Below, piece by piece: positions 63,031 to 64,000 of a stretch of 64,000 bases of DNA; positions within the stretch are counted from its first letter, which is position 1, and the number at the start of each line of letters is the position of its first letter. A model generated the notes under the pieces. That model searched no databases and was not told the origin of the DNA. It saw nothing but the letters and a program-made list of their open reading frames with translations. The DNA comes from Flavobacteriaceae bacterium (GTDB lineage Bacteria > Bacteroidota > Bacteroidia > Flavobacteriales > Flavobacteriaceae). Both the position numbers and the translations under genes were made by a program. The stretch is taken from positions 248,001 through 312,000 of the forward strand of contig JAGYJA010000007.1 of NCBI GenBank assembly GCA_018402385.1, in the 5' to 3' direction.

Positions 63031-64000
63031 TTAATCTACATTGTCATGAAGAAAAGAATTGTTATTTCGCAATTGAATTTCGTCATTTTCATCTGTAGAT
63101 AATGTAGTTCTGGAGATTTTTTCTTTATCTGATTGTGTTTCATTAAGTTCAATCCCTAAACGCTTGTATGCAGGTTGCTTCTCAAGCTCTTCTAAACGTG
63201 AATTACTGTTGTTGAATTTATAATTATGCGCTTTCATTTTTTGTTTTCGCTCCTCTGTGCGCTTTCTTAATAAATCTGTAATAGAGGTGTTTAAGGGGTC
63301 TATCTCTCCTTCCTCTTCTTTTTTAGATTCGTTTCCAGAGACTGTTTTTCTTTCAAACACAAGATCTTCATCAACCTCTTCTTGTATTTTATTTTTGTTA
63401 GGCTTTGATTCCATCAAGACATCTTCTACTTTTTGATAGTCATCAAGGCTATATCGCTTTACTCCATCTTGTGACACTTCCGTAACTGGAATTATTTCAA
63501 TGGAATCTCTAACTTCAAGTTGGTATATTTCCTTGTTTTGTATCTCAAGTTTACTTTCTTTTTCCACCTCATTAAGAGGCAAATCAAACATGAGCATCTG
63601 GTTTTCTACTTGTTCAGGCTCTTCTTGATGTTTATTTATTTTAGAATCTACTTCAACGACTATAAAGTCATTGACTTCCATTTTATTGACATATTCCTGA
63701 TCAAAAGAATCTATATCTGTTGCAGAGATTTCGTCATAACTCACTGAAATATTTTTTAATAACTCTGATGTTTCTATATAACCCTCAAATCTATGAGAGG
63801 TTTTATTTTCTTCAATATCTTCATCAAAAAGGGTATGTTTTATGATGGGTTCTTCTTTAGACTCAATCGTTTCTTTTTCAACAAAATCTGTATTTGATTT
63901 TTGTTTTGATATTAAAACCTGCTCTGCTGTTTGTTCGTCATCGAGGGTATGGATTATTTTTTTTGTTTCAGTATTTACGATTTCGTTTTGCTGTTCTGCA
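63031..64000 (-). CDS. ftsZ: Cell division protein FtsZ, C-terminal tail only (cut by window edge)
   Basis: The last 322 codons of FtsZ; the frame stays open to the window end. The GTPase domain lies beyond 64000. What is visible is a long, acidic, Glu/Lys/Gln/Thr-rich disordered linker followed by the conserved flavobacterial end: DPLNTSITDLLRKRTEERKQ, EKQPAYKRLGIELNE and the terminal NNSFLHDNVD, which binds partners. The GTG at 63744 is internal, not a start. Identification rests on this tail and on the downstream yqeY gene. Confidence 0.85.
   Translation of the reverse strand, partial: AEQQNEIVNTETKKIIHTLDDEQTAEQVLISKQKSNTDFVEKETIESKEEPIIKHTLFDEDIEENKTSHRFEGYIETSELLKNISVSYDEISATDIDSFDQEYVNKMEVNDFIVVEVDSKINKHQEEPEQVENQMLMFDLPLNEVEKESKLEIQNKEIYQLEVRDSIEIIPVTEVSQDGVKRYSLDDYQKVEDVLMESKPNKNKIQEEVDEDLVFERKTVSGNESKKEEEGEIDPLNTSITDLLRKRTEERKQKMKAHNYKFNNSNSRLEELEKQPAYKRLGIELNETQSDKEKISRTTLSTDENDEIQLRNNNSFLHDNVD

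Noticed and set aside
63031-63744. Complete 237-residue protein from GTG 63744
   Set aside because: The frame is open to the window end and the C-terminus is that of FtsZ, so this is only part of its tail.

Overview
The window is a typical chromosomal segment of a marine-type member of the Flavobacteriaceae (Bacteroidota). The evidence is the porV-porU-gldJ type IX secretion (T9SS) locus, two secreted proteins with C-terminal T9SS sorting domains, Bacteroidota promoter boxes (TAnnTTTG) upstream of many genes, a long acidic FtsZ tail, and conserved neighbourhoods such as obg/adk, purK-purE, gdh-exbB-exbD-tonB-folC and ftsZ-yqeY. No prophage, plasmid, CRISPR or defence island is visible; almost all of the sequence is core genome.

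Layout. 0-11.5 kb: obg (cut by the left edge), an Hpt-adenylate kinase fusion, an M20 amidohydrolase overlapping alanine racemase, a HAD phosphatase, a SET-domain protein, purK-purE, an M3 peptidase, an ECF sigma factor with a small zinc-motif protein, and a UbiA-like membrane protein. 11.5-25.2 kb: gcvP, a KAS III-like/methyltransferase/GT2 run, a LamG T9SS cargo protein, a PafA-type phosphatase, an Mla-type ABC transporter pair, and a four-gene unit (SDR, SprT-like, mannose-1-phosphate guanylyltransferase, DUF389). 25.2-25.9 kb: a GxxExxY gene between two 119-bp repeats, the only clearly element-like gene. 25.9-37.7 kb: aceF-pdhA, cdd, porV-porU, gldJ, murF. 37.7-38.3 kb: a 124-bp tandem repeat downstream of two tRNA-Val genes. 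38.3-49.9 kb: folC, a BNR/sortilin-like T9SS protein, tonB-exbD-exbB, gdh, anmK, acyl-CoA dehydrogenase, a porin. 49.9-61.8 kb: rnhB, a large lipoprotein, lipB, rpsO, pnp, the primary sigma factor, rpe, an MtfA-like protease. 61.8-64 kb: a second tandem repeat downstream of tRNA-Arg, yqeY and the FtsZ C-terminus (cut by the right edge).

Two things stand out. First, nine one-base length changes, mostly in short homopolymers, break six housekeeping or T9SS genes, all between 3.7 and 37.3 kb and none after; this looks like a sequence-quality problem rather than biology. I annotate each such gene over its full restored span, as CDS where one frame carries most of it and as pseudogene for the M20 and murF genes. 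Second, both tRNA loci are followed by unrelated tandem arrays that nevertheless share the same hairpin core (GGATTACCT-n-CGGTGATCC); in the sense of the tRNA transcript it folds as ACC-GAGA-GGT or ACC-GCA-GGT. This is the best candidate here for an undescribed element.

Start codons: for several genes the longest open frame begins at a TTG that is itself part of the TAnnTTTG promoter box. For those I moved the start to the downstream ATG.
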